A stretch of DNA of 64,000 nucleotides, taken from positions 186,001 through 250,000 of the forward strand of contig CAWBLP010000010.1 in NCBI GenBank assembly GCA_963789495.1, read 5' to 3'. Shown piece by piece: positions 8,135 through 18,218 of the stretch. Positions within the stretch are counted from its first letter, which is position 1. Each line of letters opens with the position of its first letter. The position numbers and the translations under genes were made by a program. This DNA is from CAWBLP01 sp963789495. Its GTDB lineage: Bacteria; Pseudomonadota; Alphaproteobacteria; Acetobacterales; Acetobacteraceae. Below the pieces are notes generated by a model, which worked only from the letters and a program-made list of their open reading frames with translations, was not told the origin of the DNA and did no database searches.

Positions 8135-9393
8135 ATCCCCAACCGTAGGGTCAACAGTGCCAGATGCCGGGTGTAGGAGGCGGTGGAACCGCCATGCCGC
8201 TCCGATAGACCGTAGGTGGCGGCGAGATGGACGGTGCGGCTCAGCAGCCAGGTCGCACCCAGGCCGATGGCATAGCCGGTCTGCGATCCGCCGCCCTGCA
8301 GGAAATCGGCCTGCTGCACGGCAGCGGACGCGTGCAGGATCAGGTTACGGCGATATTCGTGGTCGAGGGCGAGTTTCGCCGCGGTATAGGTATAGCCTGC
8401 AATGCCTTCCTGCGCCGCATCCTCGATGCGGCGGCCGACCGTGGCGGTCAGCGTTGTCATGCCACTGACGTTCCACGCCAGTTCCGCCTCCGCGACGGGT
8501 CCGCTATGGGTGCGATAAGTTGCGGCGGCGAAGTGACGCGTCTCGCCGCCGAACAGCACACGATAGCGCCACATGCCGTCATCGTCGGCGAATCCGAACA
8601 GCACCTGGTAACCGGTGGAATCCCGCTCCGGCTGGCCTGGCTGCCGGTGCAGATAGTGCTGCCCCAATGCGCGCGAGACCAGCAGCAGGTCGCGGCGCGG
8701 CGCCAGTTCGTATTGCAGCGTGGCCGCGCCCTCGATCAGGCTGCGATCCCGATAGGCTTGCGCGAAACGCGCCCCCTGCAGCGTGGTGTCGCTGAAATGC
8801 CAGGTCGAAACCTGCAGGCTGGGCGTGAGCGTCCAGCGCCCGCCGGTCACCGCGTAGGAGGCGCGGGCGTCGTCCAGTTGGAATGCCACCGGCCGATCGG
8901 TGACGAGGGCGCCGATCTGCGTGCGGTCCTGGTGTTGCGTCAGATGCGCGGCCGACAGGGTCAGCCGGTCGCGGCCAATATCGACAGCACCCCCCAGCGA
9001 GGCGGTCCAGTCGGTGCGGCTCTGGTTCGGTGCGTCGAGATCGCGCGTGTCGTCGACGGCGAAATAGGCACCGAAGGCGTGGCGCGACCAGGTCGTGCCG
9101 ATCTGCAGCGATGGACGGGTGGTGAGCTGGGCGCTGCCTTTGCCGGCGATGCCGAGCGGGGCGGAATCATAACCCAGGCCTTGCTCCAGCCTGGGGTGAA
9201 ACACGAAGGCGCCGGAACGAAGCCCTTGCGGCTGCGTCTCCGGGCGCAGACGGGATGCGACGGTCACGCCCGGGGCGGTGCCATAGCCCGGCACGCCGGA
9301 CGGCAACAGCGTCGACAGCACCTGGGCCGCCGCGCCGCCACCGGACAGCCCGCCGCTCAACAGGACCAACGCCACTCGGATGCGGGTGCGCAT
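8131..9393 (-). CDS. outer-membrane beta-barrel protein (exopolysaccharide-locus type)
   Basis: A 420-residue protein with an N-terminal signal peptide ending near AAAQV (residues 1-23). The rest is made of alternating amphipathic strands with aromatic belts and closes on a strand ending in LRLGM, the C-terminal pattern used for outer-membrane insertion. Sections such as FVFHPRLEQGLGYDSAP and LALDHEYRRNLILHASA match outer-membrane barrels of the BBP2 type found in exosortase-linked and Wzx/Wzy exopolysaccharide loci. It is translationally coupled to the WecG-type glycosyltransferase. The function is probably polymer secretion or anchoring; that part is inferred from context. Confidence 0.85.
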   Translation of the reverse strand: MRTRIRVALVLLSGGLSGGGAAAQVLSTLLPSGVPGYGTAPGVTVASRLRPETQPQGLRSGAFVFHPRLEQGLGYDSAPLGIAGKGSAQLTTRPSLQIGTTWSRHAFGAYFAVDDTRDLDAPNQSRTDWTASLGGAVDIGRDRLTLSAAHLTQHQDRTQIGALVTDRPVAFQLDDARASYAVTGGRWTLTPSLQVSTWHFSDTTLQGARFAQAYRDRSLIEGAATLQYELAPRRDLLLVSRALGQHYLHRQPGQPERDSTGYQVLFGFADDDGMWRYRVLFGGETRHFAAATYRTHSGPVAEAELAWNVSGMTTLTATVGRRIEDAAQEGIAGYTYTAAKLALDHEYRRNLILHASAAVQQADFLQGGGSQTGYAIGLGATWLLSRTVHLAATYGLSERHGGSTASYTRHLALLTLRLGM

Positions 9394-9645
9394 AGTCGCG
9401 AGGGTCGCATCGACCGGCTACGATCCTGTTAACGACCACGGGTTTACGCGCGGGGTTTGCGGTGGGGTGCGGGTTGGTGGCGTGCTTGCTGCCCCAGGAC
9501 CGCAGCCCCCTAAGTTAAGCCCACGATGCGCGAGGGATTTCTTGGTGGAGTTCGACGAGGACACCTACCTGGCCCGCGCCTGACCGGCCAATTCCGCCGC
9601 AGCCTGCCCGCGACGCCACAAGCAGACCGCGGAGGGCGGCGTAAC

Positions 9646-10614
9646 TCAGGTGGCTCTCGCCTCTCCCGCCTTTCCCGCAGCCGGTGGCGACGATTGGGTC
9701 AGCGCGCCCGGCCGCAGCGCCAGGGCAGCGGCAATCAGCATCAGCACCATGCCGAGCAGATCGCCCCAGTCCAGCCGTTCGCCGAACAGCGAGCAACCCA
9801 CCGCCACCGCAATCACCGGCGAGATGAAGGCGTAGGTGCCGGTGCGGCTCGCCCCCCAGTCGCGCACCAGCAGGAAATACATGGTGGTGGCCATCAGCGA
9901 GCCGGGCACCAACAGATATAGGCAGGCCAGCATGGCCGGAACGCTCCAGGGCACGAAGATGGCGTGCAGCGCGCCGGGCTCCAGCACCAACGAGGACCCC
10001 AACAGCACGGCCCCGCCGATCAGGTTGGTCAGGCCGGACATCTGCACCGGCGCCAGCGTGCGCATCATCGGCCGCGCCATGACCGAGCCGAGGGAATAGC
10101 TGAGGCAGCCGATGATGACGCCGGCCGCCCCGAGCACCTGCCAGACATCCAAGGTGCCGCCGAACGCCGCCGGCCCGAACAGCACCACGACGCCGACCAC
10201 GCCCAGCGCGATCGCTCCGATCTGGCGCAGGTTGAACCGCTCCTCCCCGAGGGCGACGGAGAAGCCGAGCAGGGCGATCGGGGTCAGGGCGGAGCTGAGC
10301 ACCGCGGCCAGGCCGGCGGTGATGTATTTCAGCCCGTAGAGCTGGATCACCTGGTTCAGCGACACCAGCAGCACGGCGACGAACACCAGGCGCAGCAGCA
10401 GCCGTGGCGGCGGGCGCACCAGTTCCCCGCGGTAGCGGCGGATCGCCAGCAGCACGAGGCCGGCCACGGTCCAGCGTGTGCCGGCGAACACGCCCGGCGG
10501 CACCGATTCGATGCCTACCTTCATGCCCAGCCAGGTGGTGCCCCAGACGAAGCAGAGGAACAGGAACATCAGACGCTGCCGCCCGAGCGGCGACAGCTTC
10601 GACACAAGACGCAT
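9646..10614 (-). CDS. EamA/DMT-superfamily transporter
   Basis: A 322-residue inner-membrane protein with about ten helices in two tandem EamA repeats. The first begins at LMFLFLCFVWGTTWLGMKVG and the second in AGVIIGCLSYSLGSVMAR. WGTTWLG and the GE(E/R)(R/L) motif after the fifth and tenth helices (LGEERFN, FGERLDWGD) are standard for the family, which exports amino acids and related metabolites. The ATG at 10614 was preferred as it precedes the first helix by only 14 residues; the open frame upstream overlaps the oxidoreductase gene. The stop of that gene is 11 bases upstream, so the two are likely one transcript. Confidence 0.9.
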   Translation of the reverse strand: MRLVSKLSPLGRQRLMFLFLCFVWGTTWLGMKVGIESVPPGVFAGTRWTVAGLVLLAIRRYRGELVRPPPRLLLRLVFVAVLLVSLNQVIQLYGLKYITAGLAAVLSSALTPIALLGFSVALGEERFNLRQIGAIALGVVGVVVLFGPAAFGGTLDVWQVLGAAGVIIGCLSYSLGSVMARPMMRTLAPVQMSGLTNLIGGAVLLGSSLVLEPGALHAIFVPWSVPAMLACLYLLVPGSLMATTMYFLLVRDWGASRTGTYAFISPVIAVAVGCSLFGERLDWGDLLGMVLMLIAAALALRPGALTQSSPPAAGKAGEARAT

Positions 10615-10625
10615 GATGCGGCTGG

Positions 10626-11963
10626 CTACTGGGCGCGGGCGAAACGGTCCAGGCGGAATGGCGCGGGGTCGACCACCGGCCGGTCGCCGGCGACCAGGTC
10701 GGCCATCAGCCTTCCGGCACCGGGACCGATGCCGAAGCCATGGCCGGAGAAGCCGGTGGCGATGAAGAAGCCGGGCATGCGGTCCACCGCGGAGATCACC
10801 GGCACGGCGTCGGGCGTGACGTCGATCAGCCCGCCCCAACTGCCCGCGACCTGCGCTTGGGCGAAGATCGGGAACGTGCGTGCCAGCGCGGCGCGGCCTT
10901 CCGCCAGCGTGCCCTGGCGCGGCGCCGGGTCCAGCACGCGTACCGCCTCGAACGGCGTGGCCTCATCGGCCGACCAGCTTCGCTTCACGCCCCATTCCTC
11001 GAAGAAACGGCGGCCGACGCGCAGTTTGATCTCGCCGTAGTTCTGCCGCAGCGTCGGCAGGTAATCCAGCAACAGGCGGAACGAATCCGGCGTGATGTCC
11101 GCGACGTTGGCATTGCGGCGCGCCACCGTGTAGCCGCCATCCAGCCGCTTGCGGAAGGCGAACACGCCAGCCGCGCCGGTGATCTCCGGGCCGCCGGACA
11201 GCGGCGCGGTGCGGAACACCGAGCCCAGCACCTTCAATTGCGGCAGGTCGATGCCGGCATTGCCGGCGAACAGCCGCGACCAGGCGCCACCGGCCAGCAC
11301 CACGGACTGGCAGGCGATGCGGCCCTGCTCGGTGACCACGCCGGCGACTCGGCCACCTTGCAGGTCGATGCTGCGCACCGCGCAATTGGTCAGGATGCCG
11401 GCGCCATGCGCCCGCGCCGCCTCGGCGATGGCCGGTGCCGCCTGCGACGGTTCCGCGCGCCCGTCGCTGGGGGTGAGCAGCGCGCCGAGGAACGGGATGG
11501 CGGCACCCTGCGCCACCTCGGCCACATCGGCACCGCGCAGCAGGCGGGCATCCACCTGGTACTGGCGCGCCTGCTCCAGCCAGGCCTCCTGGTCCGCGAT
11601 TTCCTTCTCGGTCTCGCAATAATACACGATGCCGGCCTGGCGGAATCCGGTCTCCCGGCCGACGCGTTCGTTCAGCCCGCGCCACAGGCGCAGGCTTTCC
11701 AGCGCCAGCGGGATTTCCCGCTCATCCCGCCCCATGGTGCGGCACCAGCCCCAGTTGCGGCTGGACTGCTCGCCACCGATACGTCCCTTTTCGCACAGCA
11801 CGACGCTGTGGCCCTTCTCGGCCAGGAACAAGGCGGTGGTGACGCCAATGATGCCGCCGCCCACGATCACCACGTCGGCGCGGGGCGGCAGGGCGGGATC
11901 GGATGCGACGGGATCGACGGGAGGGGACATTGCCTCGGTGGCCAGGTTGTGCAGACGCAGCAT
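10626..11963 (-). CDS. FAD-dependent oxidoreductase (DAO/DadA-type)
   Basis: A 445-residue flavoprotein. DVVIVGGGIIGVTTALFLAE is a textbook FAD-binding beta-alpha-beta motif at about residues 30-49. The SSRNWGWCR segment, the VVLAGGAWSR middle motif and the C-terminal GFFIATGFSGHGFGIGPGAG place it in the DAO family, which oxidises amino acids, sarcosine or similar amines and yields peroxide or passes electrons onward. The start at 11963 is taken by length; an ATG at 11930 is an alternative. It is divergent from hydantoinase A with only 55 bases between, suggesting shared control and joint use in the breakdown of cyclic or N-substituted amino acids. Confidence 0.9.
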   Translation of the reverse strand: MLRLHNLATEAMSPPVDPVASDPALPPRADVVIVGGGIIGVTTALFLAEKGHSVVLCEKGRIGGEQSSRNWGWCRTMGRDEREIPLALESLRLWRGLNERVGRETGFRQAGIVYYCETEKEIADQEAWLEQARQYQVDARLLRGADVAEVAQGAAIPFLGALLTPSDGRAEPSQAAPAIAEAARAHGAGILTNCAVRSIDLQGGRVAGVVTEQGRIACQSVVLAGGAWSRLFAGNAGIDLPQLKVLGSVFRTAPLSGGPEITGAAGVFAFRKRLDGGYTVARRNANVADITPDSFRLLLDYLPTLRQNYGEIKLRVGRRFFEEWGVKRSWSADEATPFEAVRVLDPAPRQGTLAEGRAALARTFPIFAQAQVAGSWGGLIDVTPDAVPVISAVDRMPGFFIATGFSGHGFGIGPGAGRLMADLVAGDRPVVDPAPFRLDRFARAQ

Positions 11964-12018
11964 AGGATGCCTGCCACAGCGTGACCATTGAACCTTCGAC
12001 ACTGGAGCATTGCACATC

Positions 12019-14070
12019 ATGGCTTGGCGAGTCGGCGCCGATTCCGGCGGCACCTTCACCGATGTCTGCCTGTTCGACGACGCGACCGGCGCCGTCGCGG
12101 TGTGGAAAGTCCCGTCCACGCCTGACGATCCGTCGCACGGCATCGCCGACGGCGTGACGCAGGGGCTGCAGCGCGTGGATGCCTCCGCCGATGCGGTCGG
12201 TTATTTCGGTCACGGCACGACAGTCGCCACCAACGCGCTGATCCAGCACCGCGGCGCCAAGACCGGGCTGATCACCACCGACGGATTCCGCGACCTGCTG
12301 GAGATCGGCCGCCAGAAACGGCCCGACCTGTACGACCTGCAGGCCGACAAGCCACCGGTGCTGGTATCGCGCGACCTGCGGCTGGAAGTGCCGGAACGGA
12401 TGCGCCACGACGGGACTGTGGAAATCCCGCTGGACGAGGCGGCGTTTCGCGAAGCGGTGCGTCGTCTGCGCGCGGCCGGCGTGGCGTCGGTCGCGGTCTG
12501 CTTCCTGTACGGCTTCGTCGCCACCGCGCATGAAGCCGCCGCCCGTCGCATCCTGGAACAGGAATTTCCCGAGGCCTTCGCCTGCGTCTCGCACGACGTG
12601 GCGCCGGAATTCCGCGAATTCGAGCGCCTGTCGACCACCGTGGTGAACGCCTATCTCGGCCCGGTGATGCGCCGCTATATCGAGCGCCTGGCGGAGCGGC
12701 TGCGCGCGCTCGGGCTGCGCGCCACGCCGCACGTGACCCAGTCGAATGGCGGCGTGATCGGCTTCGACCAGGCGGCACGGCTGCCGGTGCGCACGGTGCT
12801 CTCCGGCCCCTCCACCGGCGTGGTGGGCGCCCAGGCAATCGGGCGGCTGGCCGGCTTCTCCGACCTCATCACCTTCGACATGGGCGGCACGTCCACCGAT
12901 GTGGCGCTGCTCGCCGACGGATCGTGCCGCCTGGCCAGCGAGGCGATGGTGCACGGCTACCCGATCAAGGCGCCGATGCTGGACATCCACACTGTCGGCG
13001 CCGGCGGCGGGTCGATCGCTTATGTCGACAGCGGCGGACTGCTGAAAGTCGGCCCGCGCAGCGCCGGCGCCGATCCTGGCCCGGTCTGCTACGGCAGCGG
13101 CAACAGCGAACCCACCGTCACCGACGCCAACGTCATGCTCGGCACGCTGAACCCGGACTTCCTGCTGGGCGGGCGCATGAAGATCCAGCGCCACCTGGCC
13201 GGTGACGCGATTGCCGGGCTGGCAACCAGGCTCGGCATGGACCCGATGGCGACGGCGCAGGGCATTCTCGCGGTGGTCACCGCCAACATGGCCCGCGCCA
13301 TCCGCGTGATCAGCGTGCAGCGCGGCTACGATCCGCGCGACTACACACTGGTGGCGTTCGGTGGGGCCGGACCGCTGCATGCGGCCCGTCTGGCGCGCGA
13401 GCTGGAGATCGGCCGCGTGCTGGTGCCGCGCAATCCCGGCATCCTGTGCGCGATGGGCCTGCTGCTGACCGATCTGCGCGCCGATTTCTCCACCACCCGG
13501 CTGCGTGAACTGCGCGCCGATGTGCTGGCGGATGTGCAGGACGCGTTTCGCAGCCTGTCCGCCCAGGCGGACGCCTGGTTCGCCGCGGAACATATCGCCC
13601 CGGCGCAGCGCTGCATCGTTCGAACGGTGGACATGCGCTACGCCGGACAAAACTATGAGCTGCCAATTGCGCTGCGCGATGCCGCGATCAGTCCGGCCAC
13701 GCTGACCGCGCTGGCCGACGACTTCTCGGCGTCGCATCAACGCCTGTATGGTTTCGTCGCCGAGGATGAGCCGGTGCAGCTTGTCACCTTCCGGCTAGAA
13801 GCCTCCGGCCTCGTCACCAAAGCGCGGTTTGCCGCAAAGCCGGACGCGGGGCCGGACGCCTCCGGCGCCGTGATGGCCAGCCGCGACGTGTTCCTACCCG
13901 AAGCCGGCGGCCTGGTGTCCTGCCCGGTCTACGACCGCGACCGGCTGCGCCCCGGCAACCGCATCGTCGGCCCGGCGATCATCGAGCAAATGGACGCCAC
14001 CACCCTGCTGCTGCCCGATATGGTTGCGCGCGTGGAACCTTACCTGAACCTGATCCTGGAGCCGGCATGA
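12019..14070 (+). CDS. hyuA: hydantoinase/oxoprolinase subunit A (N-methylhydantoinase A)
   Basis: A 683-residue ATP-dependent subunit which, with HyuB, opens hydantoin, oxoproline or related rings, or carboxylates ketones in the acetone/acetophenone branch of the family. Phosphate-binding motifs of the actin-like fold are clear: GADSGGTFTDVCLFDD at the N-terminus and FDMGGTSTDVALL near residue 290. VLVPRNPGILCAMGLLLTD marks the C-terminal HyuA domain. The ATG at 12019 is preferred over an upstream TTG at 12010 because GGAG lies upstream and the homologous N-terminus starts at MAWRVGAD. It overlaps the next gene by four bases. Confidence 0.93.
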   Translation: MAWRVGADSGGTFTDVCLFDDATGAVAVWKVPSTPDDPSHGIADGVTQGLQRVDASADAVGYFGHGTTVATNALIQHRGAKTGLITTDGFRDLLEIGRQKRPDLYDLQADKPPVLVSRDLRLEVPERMRHDGTVEIPLDEAAFREAVRRLRAAGVASVAVCFLYGFVATAHEAAARRILEQEFPEAFACVSHDVAPEFREFERLSTTVVNAYLGPVMRRYIERLAERLRALGLRATPHVTQSNGGVIGFDQAARLPVRTVLSGPSTGVVGAQAIGRLAGFSDLITFDMGGTSTDVALLADGSCRLASEAMVHGYPIKAPMLDIHTVGAGGGSIAYVDSGGLLKVGPRSAGADPGPVCYGSGNSEPTVTDANVMLGTLNPDFLLGGRMKIQRHLAGDAIAGLATRLGMDPMATAQGILAVVTANMARAIRVISVQRGYDPRDYTLVAFGGAGPLHAARLARELEIGRVLVPRNPGILCAMGLLLTDLRADFSTTRLRELRADVLADVQDAFRSLSAQADAWFAAEHIAPAQRCIVRTVDMRYAGQNYELPIALRDAAISPATLTALADDFSASHQRLYGFVAEDEPVQLVTFRLEASGLVTKARFAAKPDAGPDASGAVMASRDVFLPEAGGLVSCPVYDRDRLRPGNRIVGPAIIEQMDATTLLLPDMVARVEPYLNLILEPA

Positions 14071-15722
14071 CCGATCCCTCCCGTATTGTCGCCAGCGCCA
14101 GGCAGGAGATCGACCCGATCACCGTCGAGGTGATCGGCAGCGCCCTTTCCTCGATCGTGGAGGAAATGGGCGAGGCGCTGATCCGCGCCTCCTATTCCAC
14201 CAACATCAAGGAGCGGCGCGACTGCTCCACCGCGCTGTTCGACCTGCGCGGCAACACGCTGTGCCAGGCCGAGCATATTCCGATGCATCTGGGCAGTTTT
14301 CTGGAGCTGATCCCGCATATCATGAAGCGCCATCCGCTCGCCGAGATGCAACCCGGCGACGTGTTCTGCGGCAACGACGCGTATGAGGGCGGTGGCACGC
14401 ATTTGCCCGACATCGTGCTGGCGGAGCCGGTGTTCGTGGACGGAGAGATGACCGCCTGGGCGGTGAACCTGGCGCACCACGCCGACTTCGCCGATCGCGG
14501 CCACGCGCATATCTACCAGGAAGGACTGCGCATTCCGCCAATTCGCCTGTATCGCGCTGGGGAGTTGCAACGCGACGTGCAGGAGCTGATCCTGCTGAAT
14601 TGCCAGGTGCCGCGTGAGCGGCTGTCCGATCTGCGGGCGCAGATGGCGGCGAACCGGCTGGGGGTGCAGCGATTGCAGGCGCTGTGCGGCAAATACGGCC
14701 GCGACACGGTGCTGCAGGCCGGTGATGCGTTGCAGGATTATGCCGAACGCAAGATGCGGGCGGGCATCGCGGCAATTCCTGATGGCAGCTATCGCTTCGC
14801 TGATCGTTACGACTGTCCGGAGATCAACGGAGAGCTGGATATGACCTGCGCCATCATCGTGCGCGGCGATGAAATGAACCTGCATTTCGACGCCCCGCCG
14901 CAGATGCGCGCCGGGTTGAACATGACCTACACCGCGCTGCTGTCCACCGTGTACTACACGGTGAAGTCGTTGGTCGATCCGACGATCCTGCCGAATGCCG
15001 GGCTCGCGCGTCCGCTGCATGTCACGGCGCCCAGCGGAACGATTGTAAATTGCGTGCATCCCGCGGCGGTGAATGGGCGGTTGAGCGCCTGCCAGCGTGT
15101 GGTCGATCTGATCCATGGTGCACTGGCGCCGGCCATTCCCGGGCAGGTGATCGCCGCCAGCAACGGCGCCTGCTTTTCCATCACCTTCGCCGGTCATCAG
15201 CCGCGCGACAATGCGATCTGGGTGTATCTGGAAACCATCGGCGGCGGCTCCGGCGCCCGCGCCGACAAGGATGGGCTGGACGGCGTGCATGTGCACATGA
15301 CCAACACGTCCAACCTGCCGGTGGAGGCGTTGGAGCTGGAATATCCGCTGACCCTGCTGCGCTACGAGCTGGTGGACGGATCGGGTGGCGCGGGACGGCA
15401 TCGCGGCGGCATGGGGCTGCGGCGGGTGTATCGCGCCGAACACGACTGCCGCGTACGCGTCGACGGTGCGCGACTGCTGTCGCCGCCCTGGGGATTGTTC
15501 GGCGGCATGCCCGGCGGCCAGGCGGCGATTGCCGTGCGTGGCGGTGCCGAACCGTTCGAACGTGGCAGCGGGGCCCTTCGCGCCGGCGAGATCATAGAGG
15601 TGGTGACAGCAGGTTCCGGCGGCTACGGCCCGCCGGAGCAACGCGAGGACACGGCCGTGGCGCGAGATCTCGCGGAAGGCTGCATCGACCGCGCGGCGAT
15701 GCGGACATTCTACCGCCGCTGA
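14067..15722 (+). CDS. hyuB: hydantoinase/oxoprolinase subunit B
   Basis: A 551-residue partner of HyuA. The N-terminus (DPITVEVIGSALSSIVEEMG, then RASYSTNIKERRDCS) and GDVFCGNDAYEGGGTHLPDI are characteristic of HyuB. The internal AGLNMTYTA and the C-terminal GGAGRHRGGMGLRRVY are also family marks. It forms a heteromeric enzyme with HyuA, to which it is translationally coupled (ATGA). Together with the divergent FAD oxidoreductase and the nearby importers it fits a cassette for uptake and breakdown of a nitrogenous ring compound. The substrate is not readable from sequence. Confidence 0.93.
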   Translation: MTDPSRIVASARQEIDPITVEVIGSALSSIVEEMGEALIRASYSTNIKERRDCSTALFDLRGNTLCQAEHIPMHLGSFLELIPHIMKRHPLAEMQPGDVFCGNDAYEGGGTHLPDIVLAEPVFVDGEMTAWAVNLAHHADFADRGHAHIYQEGLRIPPIRLYRAGELQRDVQELILLNCQVPRERLSDLRAQMAANRLGVQRLQALCGKYGRDTVLQAGDALQDYAERKMRAGIAAIPDGSYRFADRYDCPEINGELDMTCAIIVRGDEMNLHFDAPPQMRAGLNMTYTALLSTVYYTVKSLVDPTILPNAGLARPLHVTAPSGTIVNCVHPAAVNGRLSACQRVVDLIHGALAPAIPGQVIAASNGACFSITFAGHQPRDNAIWVYLETIGGGSGARADKDGLDGVHVHMTNTSNLPVEALELEYPLTLLRYELVDGSGGAGRHRGGMGLRRVYRAEHDCRVRVDGARLLSPPWGLFGGMPGGQAAIAVRGGAEPFERGSGALRAGEIIEVVTAGSGGYGPPEQREDTAVARDLAEGCIDRAAMRTFYRR

Positions 15723-15823
15723 CGGGTTCCGGCAGCGCTTTGGCTGGCCGGCGCATCCGCGCCGTGTGGGGTCGCGTCTACCCGCGCCGGCTGCTAGACA
15801 TTCGTCAATCGCTGGAGGAAACG

Positions 15824-16827
15824 ATGAGACGAACTCGCCACGTTCGCGGCCATGTTGCTCGCCCTGGGAACCGGCACGGCCATCGCCGAGGTGCCGGAGG
15901 TCCGCATCGCTCGCCAGTTTTCAATGGGCTACCTGCAGTTCAACGTCATCGAGCATGAAAAGCTGATTCAGAAACATGCCGCAGCGCTCGGCATTCCCGA
16001 AGTCAAGGTCACCGCATTCCGTTTCAATGGCCCGGCCGCGATGAACGATTCCCTGCTGTCGGACTCAGTGGATATCGTCGGTGGTAGCCCGCACGGCATG
16101 TTGACGATCTGGAGCCGCACCCGCAACACGCCGCAGGAAGTTCGCGCTATCAGCGCCCTGGTGACGCTGCCGTTTCTGGTGAATACTTCCGACCCGCAGA
16201 TCCGCACCATCGCCGACCTGGGCAAGTGTAAGAAAATTCCCGTGCCGTCGGTGCGCGTGTCATCACCCGCAATTGCCGTGGAGATGGCCGCCGCGAGACT
16301 TCTACGGCATCAAGGAGTTCGCACGCTTTGATCATCTGACCGTCACGATGTCACCCGCCGACGCAACGATCGCACTGCTGACCGGCAGTGCCGACGTGAA
16401 CTGCGTGGTGGCATTGCCACCCTTCATGCAGCAGCAGTTGCAGGATCCGCGCATCCACTCGATCGCCAATTCGTTCGATCTGATGGGCGGAAAGAACACC
16501 TATACCGTCGCTTACACATCGAAGAAGTTCCACGACCGCAACCCGAAGCTGTACCAGGCGGTGTACGGCGCGCTTGCGGAGGCGACCGAACGGGTGAACC
16601 AGGACGTTCGCGCCGCCTCCGGCTACTGGATCGAGGACAGCAATTCGAAATTGTCCGTCGACTTCGTGGCCGGTGCGGGCAGCGGGCCGAATGTGCACTG
16701 GACGATGGTGCCGGAGAACACGATGAAGGCGGCCGAGTTCATGGCGGAAATCGGCACCATCAAGGTCAAGCCGCAATCCTGGAAAGACTATTTTTTCCCC
16801 GAGGCACACGACCTGCCGGGTAGCTGA
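15824..16827 (+). pseudogene. NMT1/THI5-like ABC substrate-binding protein, two frameshifts
   Basis: The gene starts at ATG 15824 behind a good GGAGGAAA ribosome site, but the frame is lost within nine codons. The signal peptide (MLLALGTGTAIAEVPEV) continues in the frame of 15852. Near 16294 the frame slips again: MAAAR is followed in the next frame by DFYGIKEFARFDHLTVTMS and continues to the stop at 16827. Each slip equals one extra base. Once corrected it gives a periplasmic binding protein of about 330 residues of the SsuA/THI5 type (GGSPHGMLTIW, DVNCVVALPPFMQQQL, SWKDYFFPE). No permease or ATPase of this type is beside it. It is either a real pseudogene or carries sequencing indels. Confidence 0.85.
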
Positions 16828-16838
16828 AGGTCCGTCTC

Positions 16839-16869
16839 GCGTGATGCCGGCCAGCGGTCGGCATCACGC
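16839..16869. terminator. bidirectional terminator hairpin
   Basis: A perfect 11-bp inverted repeat, GCGTGATGCCG (16839-16849) and CGGCATCACGC (16859-16869), with a 9-base loop. It sits between two convergent genes, the binding-protein pseudogene and the aminotransferase, as expected for a shared transcription terminator. Confidence 0.75.
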
Positions 16870-16892
16870 GCTGGCGAATGATGGCAGCCGCC

Positions 16893-18044
16893 TCACGCCC
16901 GCAGCGCACGCGCGACAAGATCCGCCAGCCGCTCGTAATCCGCCATGTCGTTATAGGCGAAGGCGGAAATGCGCATCCACACCGCATCGGCGATGACATG
17001 CACCGGGGCATCGGTGCCGGCTGTCATCAGACGCTGGCGCAATGCTGCGGCGTGCGCCTGCGTTGGCTCGACCGGCAAACGCACCACACCCATTGCGCCG
17101 CCGAACGCTCCCCCTGCCCCGGTCCGGGTGTTCAGCCGGCGTGCAATGAATGCGGTCGCCTCCGCGGCCAGAGCGATGTTGCGAGCCCGCAGAGCCGCCC
17201 CGCCAAGGCGAGTGTGAAAGTCGATTGCGGTCGAAACCGCGAGACAGGCACTGGGATCGCGCGTGCCGGTCCAATCGAACTCGTCGAGAAATCCCTGGCC
17301 GAAGCCGTGTGAGATGACGGTCGGATGCAGCTCCTGCTGGCGATGCGGCGCTGCCCACAGGAAGGCGGAGCCCTTCGGCGCGCACAGCCATTTATGGCAG
17401 TTGCCGGCGTACCAATCGGCATTCAACGCGCGCAGATCCAGATCGAGTTGGGCCGGTCCATGGGCACCATCCACCAGCACCGGCACGCCGGCCGCGTGGC
17501 ATGCCGCAATCATGCGCTGCATGGGCAACACCAGTGCACTGCCCGAGGTGACATGATCCAATACGGCAAGCCGGGTCCGCGGCGTCAGCGCCGTTTGGAG
17601 GTTGGCAATGAGCACTGCCTCCTCCAGATCCGGAAAGGGAATCGGGACAGTGGTCATGCGCGCGCCGGCCCGTTCGGTAACGAAGCGAATGGTGTTGCGC
17701 ACGGCACCGTAGCCGTGGGTCAAGGACAACACCTCCTCGCCGGGTCGCAGACGCAGGCTGCGCAATACGGCGTTGCACCCGCTGGTCGCATTGTCCACGA
17801 AGGCTATGTCCTTGCCGTCCGCACCCAGAAACGCGCCCAGCCGTCCAGCTGCCTGACGCAGTGCATCCGGCAGCACGCAATGGAAGAAGCGTCCCGTCTG
17901 CGATTCCATCCGCCGGCGCCAATCCTGCTGCGCCGCCAGCACGACCCGCGGGGTGGCGCCATATGAACCGTGATTGACACTGAGAAAGTGCCAGTCGAGC
18001 GGCCATTCGTGTCGTACGGGCTTGCCGAGCAGCGGCGCGGTCAT
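16893..18044 (-). CDS. class V aminotransferase-fold PLP enzyme (isopenicillin-N-epimerase-like)
   Basis: A 383-residue PLP enzyme. The N-terminus (FLSVNHGSYGATPR) is typical of the isopenicillin-N-epimerase/cysteine-desulfurase-like branch. VDNATSGCNAVLRSL, VLVDGAHGPAQLDLDL and WYAGNCHKWLCAPKGSAFLW give the cofactor site, with the Schiff-base lysine in CHKW. The ATG at 18044 was chosen from the start of homology; the long open frame upstream is a shadow of the binding-protein genes. Members act on amino-acid amines, so it fits the nearby amino-acid and hydantoin genes, but the reaction is unknown. It is divergent from the three binding-protein genes. Confidence 0.88.
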   Translation of the reverse strand: MTAPLLGKPVRHEWPLDWHFLSVNHGSYGATPRVVLAAQQDWRRRMESQTGRFFHCVLPDALRQAAGRLGAFLGADGKDIAFVDNATSGCNAVLRSLRLRPGEEVLSLTHGYGAVRNTIRFVTERAGARMTTVPIPFPDLEEAVLIANLQTALTPRTRLAVLDHVTSGSALVLPMQRMIAACHAAGVPVLVDGAHGPAQLDLDLRALNADWYAGNCHKWLCAPKGSAFLWAAPHRQQELHPTVISHGFGQGFLDEFDWTGTRDPSACLAVSTAIDFHTRLGGAALRARNIALAAEATAFIARRLNTRTGAGGAFGGAMGVVRLPVEPTQAHAAALRQRLMTAGTDAPVHVIADAVWMRISAFAYNDMADYERLADLVARALRA

Positions 18045-18218
18045 GATGGCTCTCTGCGTTGGATCATGGGACGAGCGGACGGATTGGGCTGTGTGCGGCA
18101 GCCCACGCTGGCGCAACTTTCCGCTGCACGCAACGCGATTTGCATGGCACGCGGCCATGCTGCCCTTGAGAACCCTGCGGCGACGTGCCCACAATGGGAC
18201 AAAGGAAACCGGGGGGAT

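Noticed and set aside
9380..9583. Short plus-strand frame ending in FLVEFDEDTYLARA
   Set aside because: It has no ribosome site or family resemblance, and its first part is antisense to the barrel gene's start. It could be a remnant but cannot be supported.
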